A DNA stretch of 36,482 nucleotides from Sebaldella sp. (GTDB lineage: Bacteria; Fusobacteriota; Fusobacteriia; Fusobacteriales; Leptotrichiaceae): contig JAGOZX010000027.1 in assembly GCA_018058425.1 (NCBI GenBank), forward strand, positions 1 to 36,482, read 5' to 3'. Under the pieces are notes generated by a model. That model saw only the letters and a program-made list of their open reading frames with translations. It had not been told where the DNA came from and did not search any database. A program made the translations under genes and the position numbers. Position 1 is the first letter of the stretch, and each line of letters starts with the position of its first letter. Shown one piece after another: positions 1 through 7,741 of the stretch.

Positions 1-43
1 ATTTAGTATTGAAAAATAAATAATACTAAAATTACATGTAAAT

Positions 44-67
44 AAAAAAATCGACTTTAAAAGTCGA
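44..67 (-). terminator. Intrinsic terminator of the tRNA-Leu gene
   Basis: Read on the minus strand, a perfect 7-bp stem (CGACTT-type arms, 3-nt loop, positions 51-67) is followed directly by seven T (50-44). It lies about 50 nt beyond the tRNA CCA end and fits a Rho-independent stop for that transcript. Confidence 0.7.
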
Positions 68-116
68 AGCCTACTAAAATTCAGTTATTTATAAAATAAT
101 AATATGTGGATTGGAT

Positions 117-202
117 TGGTGCGAAAAACGGGATTTGAACCCGTACAGCCTTTCGGCCACAAGGCCCTCAACCTTGCGTGTCTACCATTTCACCACTTTC
201 GC
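117..202 (-). tRNA. tRNA-Leu (anticodon GAG)
   Basis: The minus strand folds as a class II tRNA. The acceptor stem GCGAAAG pairs with TTTTCGC (one G-U pair). The D-loop contains GGTAGAC. The anticodon stem CAAGG/CCTTG encloses the loop TTGAGGG, giving anticodon GAG (Leu, CUU/CUC). There is a long variable arm and a T-arm with GGTTCAAATCC. The discriminator A is at 120 and the CCA end is encoded at 119-117. The gene stands alone, with its own promoter and terminator. Confidence 0.96.
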
Positions 203-211
203 ATCCCATAT

Positions 212-240
212 AGTTTATATTATTTTGAGAAATATATCAA
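212..240 (-). promoter_or_regulatory. Sigma-70 promoter of tRNA-Leu
   Basis: On the minus strand there is a -35 TTGATA (240-235), a 17-nt spacer and a -10-like TAAACT (217-212). This puts the start about 5 nt before the tRNA 5' end. Seen by eye only. Confidence 0.5.
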
Positions 241-397
241 TTAAATAAGAATTAATATTTATAAATTTATACTCTACCTTCTAAAATACTCCTTTTTCTT
301 CTTGCTACAAATATATTTTTCACTTATCCTCTCCACTCTAAACCAATGACCCCATGATTCATAAACAATATATATCAATGAAATAGAAAAAAGATAT

Positions 398-426
398 TTT
401 ACTAATTATTAAAAAAGTTATATACT
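398..426 (+). promoter_or_regulatory. Candidate promoter for the Met-rich leader and met operon
   Basis: TTTACT (398-403), a 17-nt spacer and TATACT (421-426). It would start transcription near 433, about 35 nt upstream of the small Met-rich frame. It is the best plus-strand promoter between the tRNA and metN. The -10 also forms one arm of a 6-bp inverted repeat (421-426/435-440). Confidence 0.45.
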
Positions 427-467
427 TCCTTTGTAGTATAAAAAAATTATTAAAAGGAGTGAGTCAA

Positions 468-617
468 ATGTCAAAGTTATTCTTTAGTTTTATAACAGTA
501 AATATGATGTCTATGTTAATGTGTATGATGATGATGCACAATTTTTCGTATTTAAAAATAAAACAGAGAATAAAAAAAAGATATTTACTTATTCATTCAT
601 ATAATAAAATAATATAA
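468..617 (+). CDS. Met-rich 49-aa leader peptide, or small membrane protein
   Basis: A 49-codon frame with a near-ideal ribosome binding site (AAGGAG, 8 nt before ATG). Residues 13-23 read MMSMLMCMMMM, that is eight Met in eleven codons (ATG codons between 504 and 536). The first 25 residues are hydrophobic and the rest is Lys/Arg-rich. It stands upstream of a strong terminator and of a methionine ABC transporter operon. Two readings are possible. (a) A leader peptide whose translation reports charged tRNA-Met and controls the terminator, by analogy with the trp, his and ilv leaders. (b) A small membrane protein with one transmembrane helix. The frame and its position are seen; the regulatory role is inference. 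I recognise no family. Confidence 0.6.
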   Translation: MSKLFFSFITVNMMSMLMCMMMMHNFSYLKIKQRIKKRYLLIHSYNKII

Positions 618-646
618 ACTAAATTAAAGCATGTAAAATTTAGTTT
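616..646 (+). other. Inverted repeat overlapping the leader stop codon
   Basis: Ten-bp A/T-rich arms (616-625 and 637-646, AAACTAAATT and its complement) with an 11-nt loop. The left arm begins within the TAA of the Met-rich frame, so a ribosome at the stop codon would cover it. This is what is expected of an RNA switch element, but the stem has few G-C pairs and could be chance in AT-rich DNA. Confidence 0.35.
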
Positions 647-656
647 TGAATGATAA

Positions 657-694
657 TAAAAAAATACTTTAGAATTTTCTGAAGTATTTTTTTT
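657..694 (+). terminator. Strong intrinsic terminator between the leader frame and metN (candidate attenuator)
   Basis: A 16-bp stem (658-673 with 678-693; one G-U pair) with a 4-nt loop; its 3' arm ends in eight T. Only 26 nt separate it from the metN Shine-Dalgarno. A promoter between them would start transcription at or inside the ribosome binding site. So metN is probably reached by read-through, which makes this terminator conditional (inference). Confidence 0.75.
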
Positions 695-735
695 ATTTAT
701 ACCTACAGCGTACAATATCTGAAAGGAGCATAAAC

Positions 736-1743
736 ATGATTATTATTGAAAATCTTTATAAATCATTTGGGAGTAATACTGTACTTAATAATATTAATCT
801 TGAAATTGAAAGAGGAAGTATTTATGGGATCATTGGTTACAGCGGTGCTGGAAAAAGTACACTTATCAGAACATTAAATGCGTTAGAAAAACCAACTTCT
901 GGAAAAGTTTTAATAGATAATATTGATTTATATCGTTTATCTAAAAAAGGGCTTTGTGCACAGCAAAAAAAGATTGGTATGATATTTCAACATTTTTACT
1001 TATTAGAGAGTAAAACCGTTTTTGATAATGTAGCAGTTGCTTTAAAGCTAAATGGTGAAAATAAAAAAAATATTGAAGTTAGAGTTTTGGAAATACTAAA
1101 ATTCGTTGGGCTAGAAGAACATAGAAATAGTTATCCAGATACTCTCTCTGGTGGGCAAAAGCAGAGAATAGGAATTGCCCGTGCATTAATTAATAATCCT
1201 AAAATACTTTTATGTGATGAAGCTACAAGCGCTCTTGATCCAGAAACTACAAAACAGATCTTAGAACTTTTACAAAAAGTAAATAAAAAATTAGGTATCA
1301 CAATAGTCTTAATTACTCATCAAATGGAAGTTATCAAAGGTATCTGTGATAGAGTAGCCGTTTTAGAAAAAGGAGAAATAATAGAAGAAAATAATGTTTT
1401 CAATATATTTGCTCACCCACAAAATCCTACTACACAAAAATTTGTAGAAAGTACTCTGCACCAAGACCTGCCTGATTCAGTATATAAGCATCTAATTGAT
1501 GGAAAGTTATATAAACTAACATTTGGAAAAGGACATGTTGATGAACCAGTACTATCAGAAATTACAAATAAAACGGGAGTAAACTTTAGTATACTACAAG
1601 GGGTTGTTACCGAAATTCAAAACCAATTCTTCGGGCAACTTATTATTAAGCTTTCTACAACACCAGAACTAATAGAACAAGTATTAGTGGAACTTAATAA
1701 ATACGATGTAGATGTGGAAGAAATAAAAGGAGGACTAATATGA
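736..1743 (+). CDS. metN: Methionine ABC transporter ATP-binding protein MetN
   Basis: Cytoplasmic ATPase of the MetNIQ importer for methionine. Walker A GYSGAGKST is at residues 34-42, the signature LSGGQ at 137-141, and Walker B ending in DE at 161-162, followed by the D-loop SALDPE and the H-loop TH. The last 75 or so residues match the NIL domain, which binds methionine and trans-inhibits transport in MetN proteins. At 335 aa the length is usual for the family. The start is supported by AAAGGAG 9 nt upstream. Its stop overlaps the metI start (ATGA), indicating translational coupling. Expression probably depends on read-through of the terminator just upstream. The family is near certain; the substrate could also be a methionine derivative. 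Confidence 0.93.
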   Translation: MIIIENLYKSFGSNTVLNNINLEIERGSIYGIIGYSGAGKSTLIRTLNALEKPTSGKVLIDNIDLYRLSKKGLCAQQKKIGMIFQHFYLLESKTVFDNVAVALKLNGENKKNIEVRVLEILKFVGLEEHRNSYPDTLSGGQKQRIGIARALINNPKILLCDEATSALDPETTKQILELLQKVNKKLGITIVLITHQMEVIKGICDRVAVLEKGEIIEENNVFNIFAHPQNPTTQKFVESTLHQDLPDSVYKHLIDGKLYKLTFGKGHVDEPVLSEITNKTGVNFSILQGVVTEIQNQFFGQLIIKLSTTPELIEQVLVELNKYDVDVEEIKGGLI

Positions 1744-2390
1744 ATGTAACTTTACAACAAATACTAGATGCAACTTGGCTAACTATCTATATCTCATTAT
1801 TTTCATTTATTTTAGGTGGAATCATCGCTTTTGTCTTAGGATTTACGCTTTACTTTACCAGAAAAGGCGGAATATATGAAAATGTAAAAGTCTATGTTAT
1901 TTTAGATATAATTATAAATTTTATTAGATCATTACCATTTGTAGTTTTACTTCTTCTTCTTATTCCATTTACAAGATTAATAGTAGGAAGTGCTATAGGC
2001 CCAAATGCAGTCATTGTTTCATTAACATTTTTTGCAGCACCTTATATAGCAAGATTAGTAGAAGGATCTCTATTAGAGGTAGATGGTGGTGTTTTAGATG
2101 TGGCAAAATCATTAGGAGCTAATACAAAAGAACTTATTCTTCACTTTCTTCTTCCAGAAGCTGCAAGTTCGCTAATATTTAATTTATCAATTGCTCTTGT
2201 AAGCATCATTGGAGCAACAGCAGTGGCTGGAACTATTGGCGGTGGTGGGCTTGGTGATTTAGCAATTTCATTTGGATATAATAGATATGATTATCTGACA
2301 CTGGTTGTAGCTGTGGGAATAATAGTAGTATTAGTTCAACTAGCGCAATTTTCAGGGAAAATACTATCAAAAAAAGCAAAATATTTATAA
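1740..2390 (+). CDS. metI: Methionine ABC transporter permease MetI
   Basis: Inner-membrane permease of about five transmembrane helices, 216 aa as is typical for MetI. The EAA-type coupling loop is visible around residues 105-140 (EGSLLEVDGGVLDVAKSLGA, then LPEA), where MetN docks. It is followed by the conserved glycine-rich stretch AGTIGGGGLGDLA. The start overlaps the metN stop by 4 nt. It lies between metN and metQ in one plus-strand operon. No anomalies seen. Confidence 0.93.
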   Translation: MNVTLQQILDATWLTIYISLFSFILGGIIAFVLGFTLYFTRKGGIYENVKVYVILDIIINFIRSLPFVVLLLLLIPFTRLIVGSAIGPNAVIVSLTFFAAPYIARLVEGSLLEVDGGVLDVAKSLGANTKELILHFLLPEAASSLIFNLSIALVSIIGATAVAGTIGGGGLGDLAISFGYNRYDYLTLVVAVGIIVVLVQLAQFSGKILSKKAKYL

Positions 2391-2431
2391 TTTTATATAA
2401 AAAAGCATAAAAAAACTAGGAGGAATTATTC

Positions 2432-3259
2432 ATGAAAAATAGAAACTTTAGAACGGTAATATTATCTTTAATCACAATATTTATTTTAGGAGTACTTACA
2501 ACAAGCTGTGGTTCAGATTCAAGTAAAAAAATAAAAGTAGGAATAACTGGGTCAAATTCAAAGGAATGGGAATATGTTAAGCAAGAAGCTGCTAAAAAGG
2601 GAATTAAATTAGAAATTGTATATTTTTCTGACTATGTTCAACCAAATAGAGCACTTATTGATAAAGAGTTAGATATCAATGCTTTCCAAACTGTTTCATT
2701 TTTAAATACATTTAATGAAAATAATAAACAAAATATTGTACCAATAGCCACTACTGTTTTAGCTCCAATGGGAATATATTCTAAAAACTTAAAATCTATT
2801 GACGAATTACCAGATAAAGCAAAAGTTACTATTCCAAACGATCCTTCTAATCAAGGAAGAGCATTAAAATTACTTGAAAAAGCTGGTTTAATTAAACTAA
2901 AAGAAGGTAATAAAATTCTAACTAATAATGATATCATTGAAAATAAAAAGCAACTAGAAATTATACCTCTTGCTGCGAATCAACTTCCACAAACATTAAA
3001 TGATGTTTCTATATCAGTTATTAATAATGGTGTAGCTGTAGATGCAGGATTTGCTTTAAGCCAAGCTATCTATAAAGAAGATCACTTAGCAAAAGACTAT
3101 ATTAATGTTATTGTTGCAAGACAAGATAATAAGGATAACGCCGCTCTACTTGAAATAGTAAAATTATTCCAAACTGATGGAGTAAAAAAAGTAATTGAAT
3201 CTGAAACAAAGGGAAATTCAATTCCTACATTTGTACCATTATCAGAAATCGGATTTTAA
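2432..3259 (+). CDS. metQ: MetQ methionine-binding lipoprotein (NLPA family)
   Basis: Substrate-binding lipoprotein that delivers methionine to MetNI from the periplasmic side. A type II signal peptide (basic MKNRNFR, hydrophobic core) ends at the acylated Cys26 in the box LTTSC, slightly unusual because Thr rather than Leu stands at -3. The mature part has the NLPA-family pattern: IKVGITGSNSKEWEYVK, then FSDYVQPNRAL, DINAFQT and IPNDPSNQGRALKLLEKAGLI. Length 275 aa is typical. A good Shine-Dalgarno AGGAGG stands upstream. A 41-nt gap separates it from metI without a terminator, so it is cotranscribed. Confidence 0.92.
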   Translation: MKNRNFRTVILSLITIFILGVLTTSCGSDSSKKIKVGITGSNSKEWEYVKQEAAKKGIKLEIVYFSDYVQPNRALIDKELDINAFQTVSFLNTFNENNKQNIVPIATTVLAPMGIYSKNLKSIDELPDKAKVTIPNDPSNQGRALKLLEKAGLIKLKEGNKILTNNDIIENKKQLEIIPLAANQLPQTLNDVSISVINNGVAVDAGFALSQAIYKEDHLAKDYINVIVARQDNKDNAALLEIVKLFQTDGVKKVIESETKGNSIPTFVPLSEIGF

Positions 3260-3289
3260 ATAAAAAAAGTAAAAAGAATGGAGAAATTT

Positions 3290-4468
3290 ATGTCAGAATT
3301 ACAAATAAAAAAAGATAAATTAATTAATTTTATTGATAAAAATAAGGATAAATGGGTACATGCTTCAAAATCTATACATGCTAAACCAGAATTAGGTAAT
3401 CAAGAATTTTTTGCTCAAAAAACACTTGGAAAATTATTAGAAGACTCAAATTTTTCTGTACAATATAATATTGTGAGCCATGAAACAGGTTTTATTGCGA
3501 GAAAGAGTTCTTCTAAAACTGGTCCCAAAATTGCTTTTTTAGCAGAATATGATGCTCTTCCAGATATTGGACATGGTTGTGGTCATAATTTAATAGGCTT
3601 AGGAAGTGTAGGAGCTGGAATTGCCATTGGAGAAATTATAGAAGAGCTTGGCGGAGAAGTTATAGTTTTTGGAACACCTGCTGAAGAAGGTGGAGATAAT
3701 GGAAGTGCCAAAGCTACTTATGTTAATGAAGGGCTATTCAATGATATCGATGCCGCTCTTATGTTTCATCCTAGCAATAAAGACAGTATTACTCAAAGTT
3801 CTCAAAGTGTAGAACCTATAGACATTGAATTCTTTGGACAGACAGCACATGCTGCTGGCAATCCAGAAAAGGGTATAAATGCGCTTCATGCATTGATTCA
3901 TTTTTATAATATTTTACACACTTACCAATTAAGTAAATTTAAAAATTTAAATATCCATGGTGTAATATTAGATGGAGGAAAAGCTGCTAATGTAATACCT
4001 GATTATGCTAGAGCAAGATTTTATGTAAGAGGAAAAACTTCTGGGGAAAGTCTTGAAGCAGTTGAGATAATCAAAGATATCCTAGATGGAATTAATAAAA
4101 CTTTTGGTACTACATCAAAACTTACATATTTTCAAAATAGAGTTGATCATTTTATATTAACTCCAAAATTTGATAAATTATTTGAAAAAGTTTATGAAGA
4201 TTATACAGGAAATAAAATAGAGACTGCTCAAGTAAAAGCTGGCGGTTCCACAGATGCTGCAAATGTAAGCCACGTTATCCCTGTTATTCACCCATATCTT
4301 TCTATTGGTGGAGAATCATTAGTTGGACACACTACAGAATTTACAGAAGCCTCATGTTCTGAAAAAGGATTTGATACACTTATTTTAGGGATAAAACTCT
4401 TGAGCTTAACAGCTTTAGAACTCTATGAAAATAAAGAACTACTTGAAGATATTAAAGGAGAAAGGTAG
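3290..4468 (+). CDS. M20D-family metal-dependent amidohydrolase / N-acyl amino acid hydrolase
   Basis: About 392 aa, of the M20D group (AbgB, IAA-amino-acid hydrolase and PatA-like proteins). Metal site motifs are visible: AEYDALPDIGHGCGHN with the M20D cysteine, EEGGDNGSAK with the catalytic Glu pair, a His in MFHPS, and GGSTDAANVSHVIP near the end. The dimerisation insert includes GQTAHAAGNPEKGINAL. I prefer the second ATG because GGAG stands 6 nt before it; an in-frame ATG 12 nt upstream has only a weak ribosome site. As last gene of the methionine uptake operon it may release methionine, or a related amino acid, from imported N-acyl or peptide conjugates. That is inference from context; the family is clear but the substrate is not. 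Confidence 0.85.
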   Translation: MSELQIKKDKLINFIDKNKDKWVHASKSIHAKPELGNQEFFAQKTLGKLLEDSNFSVQYNIVSHETGFIARKSSSKTGPKIAFLAEYDALPDIGHGCGHNLIGLGSVGAGIAIGEIIEELGGEVIVFGTPAEEGGDNGSAKATYVNEGLFNDIDAALMFHPSNKDSITQSSQSVEPIDIEFFGQTAHAAGNPEKGINALHALIHFYNILHTYQLSKFKNLNIHGVILDGGKAANVIPDYARARFYVRGKTSGESLEAVEIIKDILDGINKTFGTTSKLTYFQNRVDHFILTPKFDKLFEKVYEDYTGNKIETAQVKAGGSTDAANVSHVIPVIHPYLSIGGESLVGHTTEFTEASCSEKGFDTLILGIKLLSLTALELYENKELLEDIKGER

Positions 4469-4508
4469 GTTTTAGAATTTATAGAAAATTATAGTATCAA
4501 ATAAATAG

Positions 4509-4540
4509 AGGCTACCTCCAATATCAGAGATAGCCTTTTT
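4509..4540 (+). terminator. Terminator of the met operon
   Basis: Stem of 9 bp with one C/A mismatch (4509-4518 with 4527-4536), 8-nt loop, then TTTTT. It lies about 40 nt after the hydrolase stop and before the convergent malH stop. Confidence 0.8.
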
Positions 4541-4552
4541 GAGAATAACCCT

Positions 4553-5881
4553 CTATACTAATTCAGGCCAATATCCCTTATTAGCTTCTATTAAGGCATC
4601 TAAAACCTTTCTTGCCTTCTTTGCATCTATTACCGTTCTATTTAATGTTAGAGCTTGAAGAGCTTTATTATATGACCCTTCCAAACAAGCTTCCACTGTT
4701 AATTTTTCATAAGCATACTGATTTTCTATTAATCCTTTATAAAATGTTTCTATCTTCCCCACGCCATATGCTCTTGCTCCATTTATCCCCAGTGTAGCTG
4801 TCACTTCTACCATAGCATCATCAGAAAGATTTTCAATCAAGCCATTATTTTCCACCATTACTATAAAATAATGATGTCTATTATGAGCTATTGATTCTGC
4901 TACTTCTATTATCATGTCTCCATGTGCATCATTATGAACCACTGTTGAATCTTTCGCCGTTCCATTTGCTGTAATTCTTCTACATTCTTCAAATACACGT
5001 TTTTCTCTTCCATTCATAACCTCATTTGCCCTTGTATAATTAGGATCTAGTTTAGCTAATTTATATTCAGGGTATAAATAATACTGTAAATAAGTATTCG
5101 GTAGGTAATCAGGAAAGTCTCTTAACATATCTTCCACCATTGCATATGTATCAAGCCATGATTGATCTCTTTGTTCTGCATCAGCAGGTAAAAAACCTCT
5201 TTCAGTTGTTATTCTTTTTATTTCTGGTACAAGGTCATTTCCTTCTTCATCATATATATTCTTAAACCATCCAAAATGATTTAATCCAAAATATACAGGT
5301 TCCCAATTTTCATAACTTTTCCCTAATAATCTTCCATAAGATCTCATTAAGTTTACAGGTTGATCACATATATTTATTATCTTTTCATCATTAGGGAACA
5401 CTTTTTTCAGAGCATAAGCTACTATTGCAGCTGGATTTGTATAATTTAATATCCACGCATCAGGACTATACTTTCTTACATCTTGAACCATTTCTACCAT
5501 ATCTTTTATAGAACGTATTCCATAAGCAAAACCTCCCGGTCCGCATGTTTCCTGCCCTATTACTCCTAAACTAAGTGGTATATGCTCGTCTTTTTCACGC
5601 ATTGGATATCCTCCTGTACGCATTTGACAAAATACAAAGTCTACATCTTTATAAGCTTCTTCTTTAACTGTAGTATAAGAAAAATCTACTTCTGGATACT
5701 CTTCTTTAAATAAAATTTTACCAAATTCTCCTATATAACTCTGTCTTTCCTCATCTATATCATATAAAACAACTTTTTTTAACGCTAATTTATCTTTATG
5801 CTTTGTTAATGCTTTTAATATTCCAGGAGTCCAAGTAGACCCTCCTCCTACTATTACTATGTTATAAGAATCTTTAAACAT
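4553..5881 (-). CDS. malH: 6-phospho-alpha-glucosidase (GH4, MalH/GlvA type)
   Basis: Cytoplasmic NAD- and Mn-dependent glycosidase that splits phosphorylated disaccharides made by the neighbouring PTS (maltose 6'-phosphate and isomers) to glucose 6-phosphate and glucose. 442 aa, the usual GH4 length. The NAD loop is VGGGSTWTPG at residues 11-20. The metal ligands fall at Cys172 (NICDQP) and His202 (GLNHFGW), close to the Cys171/His202 pair known in GlvA. GQETCGPGG and LNYTNPAA are also present. The general pattern favours the alpha rather than the CelF-like beta group, but substrate choice needs assay. A strong SD (AGGAG) precedes the ATG. Last gene after the PTS gene, 22 nt apart. Confidence 0.88.
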   Translation of the reverse strand: MFKDSYNIVIVGGGSTWTPGILKALTKHKDKLALKKVVLYDIDEERQSYIGEFGKILFKEEYPEVDFSYTTVKEEAYKDVDFVFCQMRTGGYPMREKDEHIPLSLGVIGQETCGPGGFAYGIRSIKDMVEMVQDVRKYSPDAWILNYTNPAAIVAYALKKVFPNDEKIINICDQPVNLMRSYGRLLGKSYENWEPVYFGLNHFGWFKNIYDEEGNDLVPEIKRITTERGFLPADAEQRDQSWLDTYAMVEDMLRDFPDYLPNTYLQYYLYPEYKLAKLDPNYTRANEVMNGREKRVFEECRRITANGTAKDSTVVHNDAHGDMIIEVAESIAHNRHHYFIVMVENNGLIENLSDDAMVEVTATLGINGARAYGVGKIETFYKGLIENQYAYEKLTVEACLEGSYNKALQALTLNRTVIDAKKARKVLDALIEANKGYWPELV

Positions 5882-5903
5882 CCATCTATCTCCTTTTGCT
5901 AAT

Positions 5904-7499
5904 TTATTTTTTATAATTCATTGCAGTTTTTACTGAATTTGCTATCTGCTCAACTTTTGGCCCATATATAATCTGAATATTTTTTTTATCTGGTTTTACT
6001 ATTCCTGCAGCTCCTGTTCCTTTTAAATCTGCATCATTTACTTTTCCTACATCTTCTAAAGTTAGTCTTAATCTAGTAAAACAGTTATCTATTACCTTTA
6101 TATTTTCTCTGCCTCCAACTGCTTCTATTATTCTTTCTGCTGTTTCATTTAGATCAGAGGAAATAACTACTCTAGCACCCTCTACTTCTTCTTTCTCTCT
6201 TCCAGGTGTCTCTATATTTCTTAATAAAATTATAAATTTAAAGAAGAAATAGTAAACAAAGAAATAAATGATCCCTACAATTACTGCAAAATACCAATGT
6301 GTATCCATTCCTTTTAGTATTCCAAAAACAGCTAAATCTATTACTCCGCCCTGTACATTCCCAATCATTACACCTAAAATCTGCATTAGGAAAAATGATA
6401 ATCCTGTCATAAATGCATGAAATACAAATAATATTGGAGAAACAAATATAAATGAAAATTCTAATGGTTCAGTTATCCCTGTAACAAATGAAGCCGAAGC
6501 TCCAGCAATCATAAGAGCTTTTATTCTGCTCTTTTCTTTTTCATTTGCTGTTTGATACATAGCAACAGCTGCACCAACCAGTCCAAACATCATAACAGGT
6601 ATTTTTCCCTGTGCTAAAAATCTAGTAGACATTCTTACTACATCTAATGAAACTGGTGTTTTACTTGCTAGTGAAGTATTAAATATATTTAGTGCTCCTA
6701 CTACTTGCTCTCCATTTATATTTGCTGTTCCTCCAACTGCTGTAAAACGAACTGTTTGATTTAATATATGATGTAGCCCTGTTGGTATTAAGAGTCTTTC
6801 TATAAAACCAAAAACAAATGTCCCAAAAGCCCCGCTTTTTTCAATAAAACCACCTATTTGAAAAATTACATTTCCTATAACAGGCCATATAAAGTAAAAA
6901 ACTAATCCTACAATAGGAACACAAATTGTAGTAATAATTGGAACAAATCTTCTTCCTCCAAAAAAATTAATTGCATCTGGAAGTTTTATTCTGTAAAATT
7001 TATTATGAAGCATTGCTACCACAAGACCTGATATAACACCTCCAAATACATTCATTCTATAAGTAAAGATTCCTAGTACAGTTTCATATTGTGCATTTAT
7101 AAAACTAGCCTGAATATTATCAATAGACTTATTCTCCATTAGATATTTTACAGCTGTCGTTTCTGCTGTAATTCCTTTAAGTCCTAAAATATAATTAATA
7201 GTCACATGAAATACTAAAAATCCTATCGCCCCTGAAAATGCTGCTGTGGGCTTTTCATCATCTACCATGCCAATTGCTAGCGAAATGGCAAAAAGTAATG
7301 GAAGATTTCCAAACAATGCTCCTGCCAGTTTTCTAATAAATCCTATTACATTTTGGGCAAATTCCATATTCATGAAACTTTCTCCTACAATGTTAGGATT
7401 CTGTAATGCAGCAGCTATTCCTAAAAATATACCTGCTGCAGCAATAATTGATATAGGCATCATTAAAGACTTTCCTAATCTCTGCAAAAAACCTTTCAA
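5904..7499 (-). CDS. malB: PTS alpha-glucoside transporter EIICB (MalB type, glucose superfamily)
   Basis: Membrane permease plus IIB domain that imports and phosphorylates maltose-type sugars; IIA must come from elsewhere. The N-terminal IIC part (about 10 transmembrane segments; GLHHILNQTVRF and ITEPLEFSFIFVSP motifs) is followed by a IIB domain with the phosphorylated Cys in NCFTRLRL near the C-terminus. I place the start at a TTG preceded by GGAGGTG with 7-nt spacing, giving about 531 aa that begin LKGFLQRLGKSLMMP, a typical family start. The in-frame ATG 81 nt further upstream lies beyond the predicted promoter and cannot be the start if that promoter is used. Context with malH and the RpiR gene matches the mal cluster of Fusobacterium mortiferum (established knowledge). 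Confidence 0.88.
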   Translation of the reverse strand: MKGFLQRLGKSLMMPISIIAAAGIFLGIAAALQNPNIVGESFMNMEFAQNVIGFIRKLAGALFGNLPLLFAISLAIGMVDDEKPTAAFSGAIGFLVFHVTINYILGLKGITAETTAVKYLMENKSIDNIQASFINAQYETVLGIFTYRMNVFGGVISGLVVAMLHNKFYRIKLPDAINFFGGRRFVPIITTICVPIVGLVFYFIWPVIGNVIFQIGGFIEKSGAFGTFVFGFIERLLIPTGLHHILNQTVRFTAVGGTANINGEQVVGALNIFNTSLASKTPVSLDVVRMSTRFLAQGKIPVMMFGLVGAAVAMYQTANEKEKSRIKALMIAGASASFVTGITEPLEFSFIFVSPILFVFHAFMTGLSFFLMQILGVMIGNVQGGVIDLAVFGILKGMDTHWYFAVIVGIIYFFVYYFFFKFIILLRNIETPGREKEEVEGARVVISSDLNETAERIIEAVGGRENIKVIDNCFTRLRLTLEDVGKVNDADLKGTGAAGIVKPDKKNIQIIYGPKVEQIANSVKTAMNYKK

Positions 7500-7529
7500 A
7501 ATAAAACACCTCCATTTTTTTATACTTTT

Positions 7530-7558
7530 ATTATAATCTGATAAATACAAAATGGCAA
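7530..7558 (-). promoter_or_regulatory. Promoter of malB-malH
   Basis: TTGCCA (7558-7553), a 17-nt spacer and a perfect TATAAT (7535-7530) on the minus strand. The start would be near 7523, just before the GGAGGTG of malB. It fixes the TTG start of malB. Confidence 0.75.
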
Positions 7559-7601
7559 TTTTTTCAACATTTCTATACATATTGGAATTTATTCACATTA
7601 C

Positions 7602-7615
7602 GTGTATAAATACAC
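7602..7615. promoter_or_regulatory. Palindromic candidate MalR operator
   Basis: Perfect inverted repeat GTGTAT-AA-ATACAC about 44 bp upstream of the malB -35 element, in the gap between the RpiR-type regulator and malB. Such a place suits an activator or an upstream repressor site. Binding by the neighbouring regulator is inference. Confidence 0.45.
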
Positions 7616-7689
7616 ATTTTATTTTAATACTTTAAAATATCTATAGATCCTTTATTTATAAAATATATAAAAATTAATTTTTACAAAAT

Positions 7690-7718
7690 AAAAAAGCCCC
7701 CTAATTTTCAGGGAGACT
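7690..7718 (-). terminator. Terminator of the RpiR-type regulator gene
   Basis: On the minus strand a stem of AGTCTCCC against GGGGGCT-type arms (with G-U pairs and a small bulge) and an AT loop is followed by TTTTTT. It separates the regulator transcript from malB, which has its own promoter. Confidence 0.65.
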
Positions 7719-7741
7719 TTATTGCCCGTTTTCATTTGTTC

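Noticed and set aside
2-30. 9-bp inverted repeat (TTTAGTATT/AATACTAAA) at the left edge as a second terminator
   Set aside because: All A/T apart from one G-C pair, and no T-run follows on either strand. The neighbouring gene to the left is not visible.
280-360. Short minus-strand frame of about 18 codons after GGAGAGG
   Set aside because: Too short, no similarity, composition as in spacer DNA.
695-720. Promoter for metN with -10 TACAAT at 711-716
   Set aside because: It would start transcription inside the ribosome site and has no proper -35, only the T-run of the terminator.
203-735. SAM riboswitch, T-box or SMK box before metN
   Set aside because: None of their conserved cores was found; the region holds a translated Met-rich frame and a terminator instead.
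7500-7580. ATG-initiated N-terminal extension of the PTS gene
   Set aside because: It lies across the predicted promoter; the TTG with GGAGGTG gives the typical family N-terminus.
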